Origin: Halobacillus litoralis
GTDB taxonomy: Bacteria; Bacillota; Bacilli; Bacillales; Halobacillaceae
Assembly (NCBI RefSeq): GCF_009856445.1
Contig: NZ_WMFA01000003.1
Coordinates: 232,302-296,301, forward strand
Length of the DNA stretch: 64,000 nt
Direction of reading: 5' to 3'
Position 1 is the first letter of the stretch; each line of letters begins with the position of its first letter. The notes under the pieces were generated by a model. It saw only the letters and a list, made by a program, of their open reading frames with translations, ran no database searches and was not told the DNA's origin. A program made the translations under genes and the position numbers. Positions 7,697 through 16,408 of the stretch are shown here, in pieces.

Positions 7697-8275
7697 ATGA
7701 AAGAAAAAATGATGGACACAATTATAGAGTTATTCGGTAAAAAGGGGTTCCAGGCCACTTCCATTCAGGACATTGTCGAAGCGAACGGGGTGACGAAGGG
7801 GACATTTTATTATTATTTCAAGAACAAAGAAGATGTGCTCGTTCATATCCACCAATCGTTTATTGACCACCTGCTGGACGGACAAGAGAAAATCATGACA
7901 AACGAAGATCTGTCAAACTCTAAAAAGTTGTACCAAATTGTAGAATTGTTAATCAGCAATATCCGAACAAACGGTCATAGTGCCCTTGTGTTTTTTCAAG
8001 AAATGAGACACCTGAGTGAAGAAAAGACAGCCATCATTCTTCCAAAGAGGCAACAATTCCAGGAAAACATACAGAAAGTGCTGGGGGAAGGGATGGAGGC
8101 AGGCGAGTTCAAAAAAGACTTGCGTGCAGATATGTTGTCTTATGCAGTTCTTGGAATGGCGAACTGGAGTTATTTTTGGTACGAGCCGGATGGTGAAGTG
8201 GATGAAAAGTCTTTGACTGATTTATATATGCGGTTGATTTTTAAAGGAATCGAGGAGGATACTCATGACGATTGA
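7697..8275 (+). CDS. TetR/AcrR-family transcriptional regulator
   Basis: This 192-residue protein has an N-terminal TetR helix-turn-helix with FGKKGFQATSIQDIV followed by GVTKGTFYYYFKNKEDVL, which is close to the family consensus. The C-terminal ligand-binding part is divergent. Being inside the operon, it probably represses it, acting through the palindrome at 5627-5646 and/or the FadR-like box at 5568, with an acyl-CoA as inducer. The ATG at 7697 has a weak AGGACGGG before it. The ATG at 7667, which overlaps the previous stop, would add ten residues and remains possible. The 3' end overlaps the next gene by 11 bases. Confidence 0.85.
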   Translation: MKEKMMDTIIELFGKKGFQATSIQDIVEANGVTKGTFYYYFKNKEDVLVHIHQSFIDHLLDGQEKIMTNEDLSNSKKLYQIVELLISNIRTNGHSALVFFQEMRHLSEEKTAIILPKRQQFQENIQKVLGEGMEAGEFKKDLRADMLSYAVLGMANWSYFWYEPDGEVDEKSLTDLYMRLIFKGIEEDTHDD

Positions 8276-9137
8276 AAAGTTAGCGGTGATCGGAGCAGGC
8301 AGCATGGGGCACCAGATTGCCATGCTTGGTGCATTAGCTGGATATGAAACAAAGCTACAGGATATCAGTCAGGAATCATTGGAAAAGGCAGAAATGAAGC
8401 TTTCAGGAATTATGGACAAGTGGGTGAAAAAAGATAAAATCTCCAATGAGATGCGTGAAGAAGCTTTTACCCGCCTTCATTTCACCACAGAAATGGAACA
8501 AGCGGTTTCAGATGCCGACCTTGTCATTGAAGCTGTCGTAGAAAAGCTGGATGTAAAGCGAGAAGTGTTCGCGAAACTGGATGAGCATGCACCTTCCCAT
8601 ACGATTTTTGCAACTAACTCATCGACCATCGTCAGTTCATTGATAGCTGACGCAACCTCAAGGCCGGATAAGGTGTGCAACATGCACTTTTTCTTCCCTC
8701 CACTTGTCATGGACTGTGTGGAAGTCGTCAAAGGCGAACATACGTCAGAAGAAACGGCTGCTGTGGCCATGAAGGTATGTGAAGAGATGAACCGGACCGC
8801 GGTTCTATTGCAAAAAGAAATCTCAGGATTTATCGCTAATCGAATTTTATTCGCGATCCAAAAAGAAGCGATGAGCTTGTATGAGGGGGGATACGCGGAT
8901 TATGAAGATATCGATAAAATCGTTAAAAAGGCGTTGAACCATCCAATCGGACCGTTTGAACTGATGGATTTGTCAGGGATCGATGTAGGCTATTATGTGA
9001 TGGAGCAACAGTTTAAGGAGACAGGCGACCCCAGAGACCGGCCATCTAAAACATTGGAAGAGAAAATGAAAGCAGGGGAGCTTGGCCGAAAAACAGGGAA
9101 GGGTTTTTATACCTATGAGAACCCTGTTAAAAGTTGA
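8265..9137 (+). CDS. 3-hydroxyacyl-CoA dehydrogenase
   Basis: This 290-residue protein is a stand-alone NAD-dependent 3-hydroxyacyl-CoA dehydrogenase of the HbdA/PaaH type. It has the Rossmann motif GAGSMG (10-15), IEAVVEKLDVK near residue 88, ATNSSTI near 118 and the catalytic MHFFFPP segment near 140. The C-terminal domain includes NHPIGPFELMDLSGID. It oxidises 3-hydroxyacyl-CoA to 3-ketoacyl-CoA in beta-oxidation. GAGGAGG precedes the ATG, and the gene overlaps the regulator by 11 bases, implying translational coupling. Confidence 0.9.
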   Translation: MTIEKLAVIGAGSMGHQIAMLGALAGYETKLQDISQESLEKAEMKLSGIMDKWVKKDKISNEMREEAFTRLHFTTEMEQAVSDADLVIEAVVEKLDVKREVFAKLDEHAPSHTIFATNSSTIVSSLIADATSRPDKVCNMHFFFPPLVMDCVEVVKGEHTSEETAAVAMKVCEEMNRTAVLLQKEISGFIANRILFAIQKEAMSLYEGGYADYEDIDKIVKKALNHPIGPFELMDLSGIDVGYYVMEQQFKETGDPRDRPSKTLEEKMKAGELGRKTGKGFYTYENPVKS

Positions 9138-9149
9138 GGAGGAGAACAA

Positions 9150-9548
9150 ATGCATGAAATGGAAGTGAACGTCAGGTTTTGTGAAACCGATTTATTAGGG
9201 CATGTGAATAACAATAACTTTTTTGTCTATATGGAGGATGCGCGCATTCGATTTTTTAATGATCTTGCGCTTGTAGGAGATGATTGGAACTTTATCCTTG
9301 CTTCGACGAAATGTGATTTCATCAAGCAGGTGTATTTTAATCAGACGTTGATCATTCGGAGCCATGTCGTGAAAGTTGGGCGCTCCAGTTTCCATTTAGA
9401 GCAGGACATGTTTGAAAAGGAATCAGGGGAACTTGCGGCCAAGGGCTTGTCGGTTATTGTTCAATTCGACTTTGAACAACAGCAGAGTGTCGCCCTGACC
9501 TCTGATATGAAAGAAACCTTGTCATCTTATCAAATGGTTCCAAAATAA
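9150..9548 (+). CDS. Acyl-CoA thioesterase (4HBT/YbgC type)
   Basis: This 132-residue hot-dog-fold protein has VRFCETDLLGHVNNNNFFVYMEDARI, which carries the D-x-x-G-H-V-N-N motif of 4-hydroxybenzoyl-CoA-type thioesterases. The aspartate at about residue 13 would be catalytic. It would release free acids from CoA and prevent CoA trapping in the pathway. GAGGAGGAG precedes the ATG. The gene lies 12 bases after the dehydrogenase and 11 bases before the kinase gene. Confidence 0.8.
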   Translation: MHEMEVNVRFCETDLLGHVNNNNFFVYMEDARIRFFNDLALVGDDWNFILASTKCDFIKQVYFNQTLIIRSHVVKVGRSSFHLEQDMFEKESGELAAKGLSVIVQFDFEQQQSVALTSDMKETLSSYQMVPK

Positions 9549-9559
9549 GGGGGTTCTAC

Positions 9560-10621
9560 ATGGTTTATACAGAAGATACAAGGCCTGTCCGTCAAGGGGA
9601 AGAATTGGACGTAAAGAAGCTTGAACGTTATTTGAGACAACAGTTAGATATGCCTTCAGGTGATATTCAAATCAGGCAGTTCGGGGCGGGGCATTCCAAT
9701 TTGACCTACGAACTTTCAGTGGGAGAAGAGTGGAAAGCGGTCTTACGCCGCCCTCCTATGGGGCCGGTGGCTCCAAAGGCACATGACATGGAACGTGAAT
9801 TCAAGGTTCTTCAATCTTTACATCCCGTTTATCCTTTAGCACCGAAACCCTATCTCTATGAATCTGGCAATCTGATTGGCCACCCTTTTTTTCTGATGGA
9901 ACGCAGAGAGGGGCTCGTATTTGATCACACCTACCCTGAAGGTGTTCAAGCGACAGAAGAGCTAGGTAGGAAGCTATCAGAAACCATGGTCGACCGGCTA
10001 GCAGAGCTTCATTCACTGGATTATCGGAACACTCCTTTGAAAGATATGGTCAAGCCTGAAGGATTTATGGATAGACAAGTGCACGGATGGATTAAGCGGT
10101 ACGAGAAAGCGAGAACGGATGATGTCGTTTCCGGAGAGCGCTTGAAAAAGTGGCTGGTCGGAAATATTCCAGAATCCAAAGATGTTTCCATCATTCATTA
10201 TGATTACAAGTTGAATAATGCCATGTTCAGTAAGGAAGATCCTTCGCGGATGGTAGGTTTGTTTGATTGGGAAATGACCACCGTGGGTGATCCGATGGCT
10301 GATGTTGGTGCTGCCATGAGTTATTGGATTCAAAAAAACGACCCCGAACTTTTGAAAACGGGACTGGGGAAACCGCCGCTTACCGTTCAGAAAGGATTCT
10401 TTACAAGAGATGAATTCATTCACCGCTATGCTGAAAAAAGTGGTAGAGGCGTAGATGATATCGACTTCTATTTGACCTTCGCCTATTTCAAACTGGCAGG
10501 AATCGTTCAGCAAATCTACTATCGCTATAAAAATGGACAAACCGAGGATCCCAGGTTTGCTGGTATGCACGTCTTCGTCAATCAGTTGATCCGACATGCG
10601 GAAGAAACTGCAGGCCTTTAG
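9560..10621 (+). CDS. ACAD10/LvaA-like acyl-CoA phosphotransferase
   Basis: This 353-residue protein has an aminoglycoside-phosphotransferase (APH) kinase fold. GAGHSNLTY (42-50) forms the nucleotide loop region. IIHYDYKLNNAMF (211-223) carries the catalytic D215 and N220, and LFDWEMTTVGDPMADVG (234-250) carries the metal-binding D236. This subfamily matches the kinase half of ACAD10/ACAD11 and Pseudomonas LvaA. These phosphorylate the 4-hydroxyl of 4-hydroxyacyl-CoA so that a partner dehydrogenase can eliminate phosphate. The partner would be the dehydrogenase at 5672. An antibiotic-resistance role is unlikely in this setting. Stop and next ATG are one base apart. Confidence 0.8.
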   Translation: MVYTEDTRPVRQGEELDVKKLERYLRQQLDMPSGDIQIRQFGAGHSNLTYELSVGEEWKAVLRRPPMGPVAPKAHDMEREFKVLQSLHPVYPLAPKPYLYESGNLIGHPFFLMERREGLVFDHTYPEGVQATEELGRKLSETMVDRLAELHSLDYRNTPLKDMVKPEGFMDRQVHGWIKRYEKARTDDVVSGERLKKWLVGNIPESKDVSIIHYDYKLNNAMFSKEDPSRMVGLFDWEMTTVGDPMADVGAAMSYWIQKNDPELLKTGLGKPPLTVQKGFFTRDEFIHRYAEKSGRGVDDIDFYLTFAYFKLAGIVQQIYYRYKNGQTEDPRFAGMHVFVNQLIRHAEETAGL

Positions 10622-10622
10622 C

Positions 10623-11366
10623 ATGGGGGATGTCCAAGTCATTTTTAAGAAAGAAGATATCCTTCCGGAAGAACTGAGAGGGAAAGTCGTTGTCGTCTTT
10701 GATGTCTTATTCGCCACATCGACCATTACGGCTGCTATTGCAGATGGTGCGACCAGTGTCATTCCTGTATTCAGCCCGGATGAAGCTCGGAAAAAAGCGG
10801 AACAATTCAATGACCCTTTCGTTATGGCTGGGGAAGATAAAGGAAGAAGGATTGAGGGGTTCGAACCTCCATTAAGAACTTATTTGAAGTCGATCATCAA
10901 GGATAAGCATCTGATTTTGACGACGACAAACGGAACGATCGCGTTACATCAATCCAGACAAGCCTCTTCTCTATATGCCTCTTCACTACTAAACAATCCA
11001 GCGATGGCAGCTCATATGGCAGAACGCCATATAGAAGATGATGTCGTGCTCGTTTGTGCAGGGTCAAGCGGAAAATTTACGGTCGAAGACTTTTATGGTG
11101 TCGGCAGTTTAGTCTATCACATGCAAAAGAAGGGGAAGTGGAGGCTTTCCGATGAAGCCGTTACAGCTCTTGGTTTTTATAAGGGAAGTGGTGCTGCAAA
11201 GGAATTATTAAGGACCTGCAGGATTGGGAAATTGCTCGTAAATGCCGGGCTTGATCCACAAGAGATTGATTTTGTTGCTGACGAAGGTCTATTTGAATCT
11301 ATACTAACGTATGACCGTGTAAGCGGACAAATCAAGGAGGGTAAAAATGCAACCAGTTCAGCATAA
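10623..11366 (+). CDS. ComB-family 2-phosphosulfolactate phosphatase-like protein
   Basis: This 247-residue protein matches the ComB family. Visible are VVVFDVLFATSTITAAIADGA near 22-42, AGEDKGRRIEGFEPPL near 73-88, TTTNGTIAL near 102-110 and VCAGSSGKFTVEDFYGVG near 143-160. ComB is a magnesium-dependent acid phosphatase that makes sulfolactate from phosphosulfolactate, in coenzyme M and spore sulfolactate synthesis. No other gene of those pathways is nearby, so its presence inside an acyl-CoA operon is odd. The ATG at 10623, one base after the previous stop, is preferred. An ATG at 10596 would add nine residues. Confidence 0.8.
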   Translation: MGDVQVIFKKEDILPEELRGKVVVVFDVLFATSTITAAIADGATSVIPVFSPDEARKKAEQFNDPFVMAGEDKGRRIEGFEPPLRTYLKSIIKDKHLILTTTNGTIALHQSRQASSLYASSLLNNPAMAAHMAERHIEDDVVLVCAGSSGKFTVEDFYGVGSLVYHMQKKGKWRLSDEAVTALGFYKGSGAAKELLRTCRIGKLLVNAGLDPQEIDFVADEGLFESILTYDRVSGQIKEGKNATSSA

Positions 11367-13107
11367 TGTTCGAGGTGGGGAGTTTTTGATTTCGGAAGTC
11401 TCAGAGGAGTCAGTGTTTACACCGGAGGATCGTACAGATGAGCATAAGATGATAGCTGCCACTGCTCGACAATTTATTACCCAGGAAATACACCCGAATA
11501 GGAATCGAATTGAAGGCGGAGATTTTGATTTTGTATCGGAAAAAATGCGTAAAGCAGGAGATTTAGGGCTGCTTGGCCACAGCATTCCCGAAAACTATGG
11601 GGGACTGGGGTTAGATAAGGTCAGTAAAGGGATCGTCGGTGAAGCATTGGGAAATGCGAGTGGATATAGTGTTGCCCATTCGAATCATACGTGTATTGCT
11701 ACGTTACCGATCACTTACTTTGGAACAAAGCAGCAAAAAGAAAAATATTTGCCTAAACTCGCATCAGGAGAGTACATAGGGGCTTATTGTCTAACAGAGC
11801 CAGAAGCAGGGTCAGACGCTCTTTCCGCAAGAACGACCGCTGTGCTGAATGAAACAGGTAACCAATATCTATTGAACGGTACCAAGATTTATATCACCAA
11901 TGCTGCTTTTTCTGACACGTTTATCGTGTATGCGAAAGTAGACGGAGAGCATTTTACCGCTTTCATTGTCGAGAAAGACTTCCCTGGCCTTTCCATCGGA
12001 CCGGAAGAACAGAAGATGGGAATTAAAGGTTCTTCGACATGTTCTGTCGTGATGGAAGATTGCGAGGTTCCTGCTGAAAACTTGCTAGGAGAAGTTGGTA
12101 AGGGACATCTGATTGCTTTGAACGTTTTGAATTTGGGGCGTTTCAATTTAGGTTTTGCCACGATGGGAGCGGCGAAATATAGTTTTCAGTTAGCCATTAC
12201 CCATGTGAAAGAACGGAAACAATTTAAAAAAAGCATTGCTGAATTTCCGGCAACCAAGGAAAAACTCGCATCGATGGCCGCGCAAATCTATGGAACAGAG
12301 TCTCTGCTTTACCGGACCGCTGGTCATATTGAAGCTTCTCTTCACGGCCACTACGATTCAGAGGATCAACGGGCAACGGCTAAGGTGATGAATGAGCATA
12401 AGCTTGAAGCTGCAATTTGTAAGGTCACGGGTTCAGAAACGCTTGACGAAGTGGTAGATGAAGCGTTGCAGTTGCATGGAGGAGCGGGGTTCATCAAGGA
12501 ATACCCGATTGAACAAGCCTATCGTGATTCTAGAATTAATCGAATCTTTGAAGGAACGAATGAAATCAACCGTCTGTTAATTCCAGGTGCCTTTTTTCAG
12601 AAAGCAGCTAAAGAGGAATTTGACGCAGCATCCCTGATGGAAAAGGCGGAGTATTCACTTAAAAATGGCGGATATAAACAATCGGACCCTTGTAAAGAAG
12701 TTGTCGCTCTCATGAAGGATCTGTACCTTGTCTGCGGGGGAACGGCTTATCGCATGTATGGAAAATCCATACAGGGTGAGCAGGAAATATTAATGAAGCT
12801 CGCTGATCTTGCTATAGATATATATCGTGTCGAGTCTGCGGTCTTAAGGACAACAAAAGCGGAACATGCGAAAGATCCAAGCCTTCCACTAAAAGAAATG
12901 ATGACCTATACGTTAATTGAACAGTCCGCATTGAACGTCCAGCGCACCCTTACCCAACTCTTGTCCACCTTGCTGCAAGGGGAGGAACGTGTTCAAACGT
13001 TACGTCATATCCCCGTGCTATTGAGTGAGTACCAATGGGAAGGAGCGGTGGAAAGAAACCGTCAACTTGCCGATCGAATGATTGCAGCCGGTCAGTATGT
13101 ATCATAA
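11347..13107 (+). CDS. fadE: Long-chain acyl-CoA dehydrogenase FadE-like
   Basis: This 586-residue protein is similar in length and N terminus to Bacillus FadE (GGEFLI..., VFTPEDRTDEHKMIA). It has the dehydrogenase core CLTEPEAGSDAL, NGTKIYITNAAF, MGIKGSSTC and ALQLHGGAGFIKEYP...RINRIFEGTNEINR, followed by the extra 150-residue C-terminal domain of the very-long-chain class. It introduces the 2,3-double bond in beta-oxidation and passes electrons to ETF, which is not in this window. AAGGAGGG precedes the ATG, and the gene overlaps the ComB-like gene by 20 bases. Confidence 0.85.
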   Translation: MQPVQHNVRGGEFLISEVSEESVFTPEDRTDEHKMIAATARQFITQEIHPNRNRIEGGDFDFVSEKMRKAGDLGLLGHSIPENYGGLGLDKVSKGIVGEALGNASGYSVAHSNHTCIATLPITYFGTKQQKEKYLPKLASGEYIGAYCLTEPEAGSDALSARTTAVLNETGNQYLLNGTKIYITNAAFSDTFIVYAKVDGEHFTAFIVEKDFPGLSIGPEEQKMGIKGSSTCSVVMEDCEVPAENLLGEVGKGHLIALNVLNLGRFNLGFATMGAAKYSFQLAITHVKERKQFKKSIAEFPATKEKLASMAAQIYGTESLLYRTAGHIEASLHGHYDSEDQRATAKVMNEHKLEAAICKVTGSETLDEVVDEALQLHGGAGFIKEYPIEQAYRDSRINRIFEGTNEINRLLIPGAFFQKAAKEEFDAASLMEKAEYSLKNGGYKQSDPCKEVVALMKDLYLVCGGTAYRMYGKSIQGEQEILMKLADLAIDIYRVESAVLRTTKAEHAKDPSLPLKEMMTYTLIEQSALNVQRTLTQLLSTLLQGEERVQTLRHIPVLLSEYQWEGAVERNRQLADRMIAAGQYVS

Positions 13108-13124
13108 AAAAGGAGATGATCGAA

Positions 13125-13910
13125 ATGAAACTAGGAAATGATCACTTGAGTGTGGATATAAAAGGGCCCGTATTATCCTGTGTACTGAACAGGCCGGATG
13201 CCTTGAATGCTTTTTCGGATCAAATGATTATCGGGCTCCAGAATGCCCTTGATGAAGCTGAACGTAATGATGATGTGAAAGTTGTGGTTCTATCAGGTGC
13301 CGGGAGGTCTTTTTCCGCTGGTGGAGATGTCAAATCCATGGGGACAGCTGATGCGCAGCATTTATATGACCACGTTGGGGAATTGAATCGATTGATTTTG
13401 AAAATTAAAGATTTAGCCAAACCAGTGGTCGCGGTGGTTCATGGATATGCAGCAGGGGCTGGTTTTAACCTAGCCCTTGCCTGTGATCAGATTCTGGCAG
13501 GGGAAGAAAGTAAGTTTGTTCTAAGCTTTGCTCAAGTCGGACTTGTTGCGGACGGTGGCGGACATTACTTTTTATCCAGGTTGCTTGGCCCTTACCGGAC
13601 GAAAGAACTTCTCTTCCGTGCAGAACCTATCCCTGTTGAAACAGCTGCCGAATGGGGACTTGTGAATCGTGTGATTCCACTAGCTGATTTAGAAGAGGAG
13701 GCCATGAACTATGCTCTTGCTCTTTCTAAAGGACCGGGCAGAGCCATGGGGATGATGAAAAAAATCGTGGATCAGGCCGATCGCTCGGACTTAGCTACAA
13801 TACTTGAACAGGAGAGAATCACGCAGACGATGATGGTTTCAACGGAAGATCACAAAGAAGGCGTACAGGCATTCAAGGAAAAGCGCAAACCTAATTTCGT
13901 AGGGAAATGA
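13125..13910 (+). CDS. Enoyl-CoA hydratase/isomerase
   Basis: This 261-residue crotonase-fold protein contains LNRPDALNAFS near 20, the oxyanion-hole segment SGAGRSFSAGGDVKSMG near 56-72 and HGYAAGAGFNLALACD near 105-120. It would hydrate 2-enoyl-CoA to 3-hydroxyacyl-CoA, or shift the double bond. The position of the usual second catalytic glutamate holds DGGG, so isomerase activity is also possible. The ATG at 13125 is nine bases from AAAGGAG. An ATG at 13116 touches the ribosome binding site and is less likely. Confidence 0.85.
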   Translation: MKLGNDHLSVDIKGPVLSCVLNRPDALNAFSDQMIIGLQNALDEAERNDDVKVVVLSGAGRSFSAGGDVKSMGTADAQHLYDHVGELNRLILKIKDLAKPVVAVVHGYAAGAGFNLALACDQILAGEESKFVLSFAQVGLVADGGGHYFLSRLLGPYRTKELLFRAEPIPVETAAEWGLVNRVIPLADLEEEAMNYALALSKGPGRAMGMMKKIVDQADRSDLATILEQERITQTMMVSTEDHKEGVQAFKEKRKPNFVGK

Positions 13911-13921
13911 GGAGGATGACA

Positions 13922-14896
13922 ATGAAAGCCATACAGTTCAAGGAATATGGAGGCCCTTCTGTATTAGAAAAAGTGGATGTCGATCGTCCAGAGCTTGAAG
14001 CGGGCGAAGTCCTCCTCAAGGTTCATGCTATCGGGGTGAACTATGCGGACACAGCAAGACGTGAAGGGGCGTATGTTGTACCTACCCCTCTTCCTTTTAT
14101 TCCCGGAGCGGAGGTAGCCGGGGTTGTAGAAGAAGTTGGTGAAGGGGTAACCCGGGTCTCTAAGGGAGATCGTGTTGTGACTCTCGTTGGTTCAGGAGGC
14201 TATGCGGAATATGTGAAAACGAAGGAGAGCACTTTAATTCCTATTCCGGAAGAAGTGACAGATGAAACGGCTGTTGCTCTCCCCTTACAAGGGTTAACCG
14301 CTTATCATATCCTTACAACAATGGGGAGGCTTGAAAAAGGGGAAACCGTCCTCGTCCATGCAGCGGCCGGCGGGGTTGGTTCTCTCGCCGTGCAACTCGC
14401 CAAACATTTCGGCGCAGGAAAAGTGATCGCAACAGCAAGCTCAGAAGAAAAATTGAAGCTTGCCCGCGATTTAGGGGCTGATCATGCGATCAATTACACC
14501 CATTCGAATTGGCGTGAGGAAGTGTTGGAGGCAACGGATGGAAGAGGTGTAGATGTGGCTCTTGAAATGGCAGGAGGCGATATCTTTCACGAGACCGTCA
14601 AATGTATGAGAGCATTCGGAAGAGTGGTTGTTTATGGGGTAGCCAGTGGAGAGCCAGCTCAAATGTACCCCTCTGGATTAATGAACCGGAACTTATCGGT
14701 TATCGGATTCTTCCTGCCACAGATTATGAAAAAACCCGTCCTTTTTGAAAAGAGCTTGAATCACTTGTTGAAAATGATCAAGTCGGGAGATTTGAAGTTA
14801 ACCGTTGGCGGGGTGTTTCATTTAGAAGAAGCGGCTCATGTGCATGAAGTCATGCAAGCTAGAAAAACAAAAGGAAAGCTGGTATTAAAGCCATAA
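13922..14896 (+). CDS. Zinc-free quinone oxidoreductase / enoyl reductase (MDR family)
   Basis: This 324-residue medium-chain reductase lacks the zinc cysteines. It shows GVNYADTARREGAY near 38-51 and the NADPH-binding VHAAAGGVGSLAVQLAK near 142-158, and ends KTKGKLVLKP. Members reduce quinones or 2-enoyl thioesters with NADPH. As the last gene of the operon it may act on an unsaturated acyl-CoA intermediate or a reactive enone. GAGGAGG lies six bases before the ATG at 13922. A strong terminator follows. Confidence 0.85.
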   Translation: MKAIQFKEYGGPSVLEKVDVDRPELEAGEVLLKVHAIGVNYADTARREGAYVVPTPLPFIPGAEVAGVVEEVGEGVTRVSKGDRVVTLVGSGGYAEYVKTKESTLIPIPEEVTDETAVALPLQGLTAYHILTTMGRLEKGETVLVHAAAGGVGSLAVQLAKHFGAGKVIATASSEEKLKLARDLGADHAINYTHSNWREEVLEATDGRGVDVALEMAGGDIFHETVKCMRAFGRVVVYGVASGEPAQMYPSGLMNRNLSVIGFFLPQIMKKPVLFEKSLNHLLKMIKSGDLKLTVGGVFHLEEAAHVHEVMQARKTKGKLVLKP

Positions 14897-14901
14897 ATAC
14901 A

Positions 14902-14936
14902 AAAGTACGACAGACTTGTTCTGTCGTACTTTTTTT
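14902..14936 (+). terminator. Terminator of the acyl-CoA operon
   Basis: AAGTACGACAGA pairs with TCTGTCGTACTT around a short loop and is followed by seven T residues. It closes the ten-gene transcript. Confidence 0.9.
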
Positions 14937-14999
14937 GCAGGAACAAGGAAGGATGTTGTCGAATACAAATGACCACAGATGAAAAGGGGGAGAAGACTA

Positions 15000-15557
15000 A
15001 TGTTTGAACACAGAATCGATGACGAGTTATCACTGAAGATGGTTGACCACCGCGACGCGGAAGAGCTGTTTGAGTTATCGGATCGTTCCAGGGATCACAT
15101 ACAGGCATGGCTTCCATGGATCCATTTCACGAAAGAGGTCGAAGATACAAGAAATTACATAAAGATGAGCTTACGCCGTTATGCGGAAAATAACGGTCTG
15201 ACTGTTTGTGTACTTTACAAGGGGGAAATTGCCGGTGTCGTTGATTTTCATGAGATCGATGAGAAAAACAATGTGACCAGCATCGGGTACTGGATGGGAG
15301 CTGATTACAAAGGAAAGGGGCTCCTTACACGATCATGTGAAGTGTTGTTCGACTATGCGTTTGAAACGATGGGGATGAACCGCATTGAAATTCGAGCGGC
15401 ATCTAAAAATAAAAAGAGCCGGGGAGTACCGGAGAGGCTGGGTTTCAAGCAGGAAGGTGTCATCCGGCAGGCAGCCCGACTTTATGAAGAATATACAGAT
15501 CATGTGGTATATGGAATGTTAAAAGAGGATTGGGTGAAAAGGGAGGGGATCAATTGA
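15000..15557 (+). CDS. GNAT N-acetyltransferase, RimJ/RimL type
   Basis: This 185-residue GNAT protein has the LPWIHFTKEVEDTRNYI N-terminal segment, the GYWMGADYKGKGLLTRS acetyl-CoA loop near 100-116 and NRIEIRAASKNKKSRGVPERLGF near 128-150. It resembles YdaF/RimL acetyltransferases, which act on protein N termini or small amines. The usual N-x-x-S-R-A-V-P motif reads N-K-K-S-R-G-V-P here, a small variation. AAAGGGGG precedes the ATG. Its stop overlaps the TTG start of the next gene (TTGA), implying coupling. Confidence 0.8.
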   Translation: MFEHRIDDELSLKMVDHRDAEELFELSDRSRDHIQAWLPWIHFTKEVEDTRNYIKMSLRRYAENNGLTVCVLYKGEIAGVVDFHEIDEKNNVTSIGYWMGADYKGKGLLTRSCEVLFDYAFETMGMNRIEIRAASKNKKSRGVPERLGFKQEGVIRQAARLYEEYTDHVVYGMLKEDWVKREGIN

Positions 15558-16384
15558 ATGTCACCTCTGTAGAACATATTCAAAAAAAGAGCCCGGTAAA
15601 AAAGGAATGTGAAGATGCCTTTGTTTTAAACTCACAGGCTGGTATTTATGGCGTTTTGGATGGAGCTACTCCCCTTGTCTGTTTTGAAGATGAAGCAGGC
15701 CATAATGGAGCCTACCTTGCTGCGCAAATTTTCAAAGCTAAATTGGATCAGTTAAGCGGTGGGGAAGGATTAGCTCAAGCGGTAGAAAAAGCGAATATCC
15801 ATCTGCGGGAAGAGATGGAAAAGTACGCAGTACAAACAGATCTCGGCGAAGAACGCTGGTCCACATGCGTGGCTGCAGTTGAAATCATGAATGACCATAT
15901 TCAATATGTGCAGCTGGGAGACTCTATGATCCTCATAGAGGATGAAGAGGGTAGGTTTACTGTCCTCACATCGGACTCTGTAAAAGGAATTAGTGAAAGG
16001 GCCAAGCAAAAACGTGCAGAAGGAAGAAAGGCTGGGGAGGAAATCCCTCCTGAGAGTTATTATGATATACGGATGAATAAGCTCCGCTATAACCGACGGC
16101 TCGCAAATGTGGAAGGCGGCTATACTGTTGCCAATGGTATGCCCGAAGTGATGGACTGCCTTGATCAGGGAACGATAAGTAGAAGAGGGGTTCGCAGCCT
16201 CTTACTGATATCTGATGGACTCTTCCATCCGAAACTCTCTCTTGAAGAGATCTATCATAGAATTCGGGAAGTAGGATTGGAAGCTTATGTTCAGGAATTG
16301 ACGGAGCACTTAAATAAACATGCTCTCCATATTGATGACAGAACAGCAGTCTGGATCAAATTAAAAGAAGTGCCTCCATTATAA
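15554..16384 (+). CDS. PP2C-type serine/threonine phosphatase
   Basis: This 276-residue protein has the acidic metal-binding landmarks of PP2C phosphatases. They are ECEDAFVLN near 20, YGVLDGATPL near 35, QLGDSMILIE near 125, LLISDGLF near 220 and IDDRTAVWIK near the C terminus. It would dephosphorylate serine or threonine, but no kinase is adjacent. The TTG at 15554 is chosen because GGGAGGGG lies upstream and it overlaps the previous stop. A TTG at 15530 would add eight residues. The stop lies within the following palindromic terminator. Confidence 0.75.
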   Translation: MNVTSVEHIQKKSPVKKECEDAFVLNSQAGIYGVLDGATPLVCFEDEAGHNGAYLAAQIFKAKLDQLSGGEGLAQAVEKANIHLREEMEKYAVQTDLGEERWSTCVAAVEIMNDHIQYVQLGDSMILIEDEEGRFTVLTSDSVKGISERAKQKRAEGRKAGEEIPPESYYDIRMNKLRYNRRLANVEGGYTVANGMPEVMDCLDQGTISRRGVRSLLLISDGLFHPKLSLEEIYHRIREVGLEAYVQELTEHLNKHALHIDDRTAVWIKLKEVPPL

Positions 16385-16397
16385 TGGAGGCACTTCT
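16368..16397. terminator. Perfect 30-bp palindrome, bidirectional terminator
   Basis: GAAGTGCCTCCATTA and its exact complement form a loopless palindrome. It overlaps the last codons of the PP2C gene and sits 11 bases from the end of the convergent methyltransferase. Confidence 0.75.
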
Positions 16398-16408
16398 TGT
16401 TGGGGCGC

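Noticed and set aside
9560..10621. Aminoglycoside resistance kinase
   Set aside because: The fold is shared, but the subfamily and operon point to an acyl-CoA substrate; HGD is HYD here and there is no resistance context.
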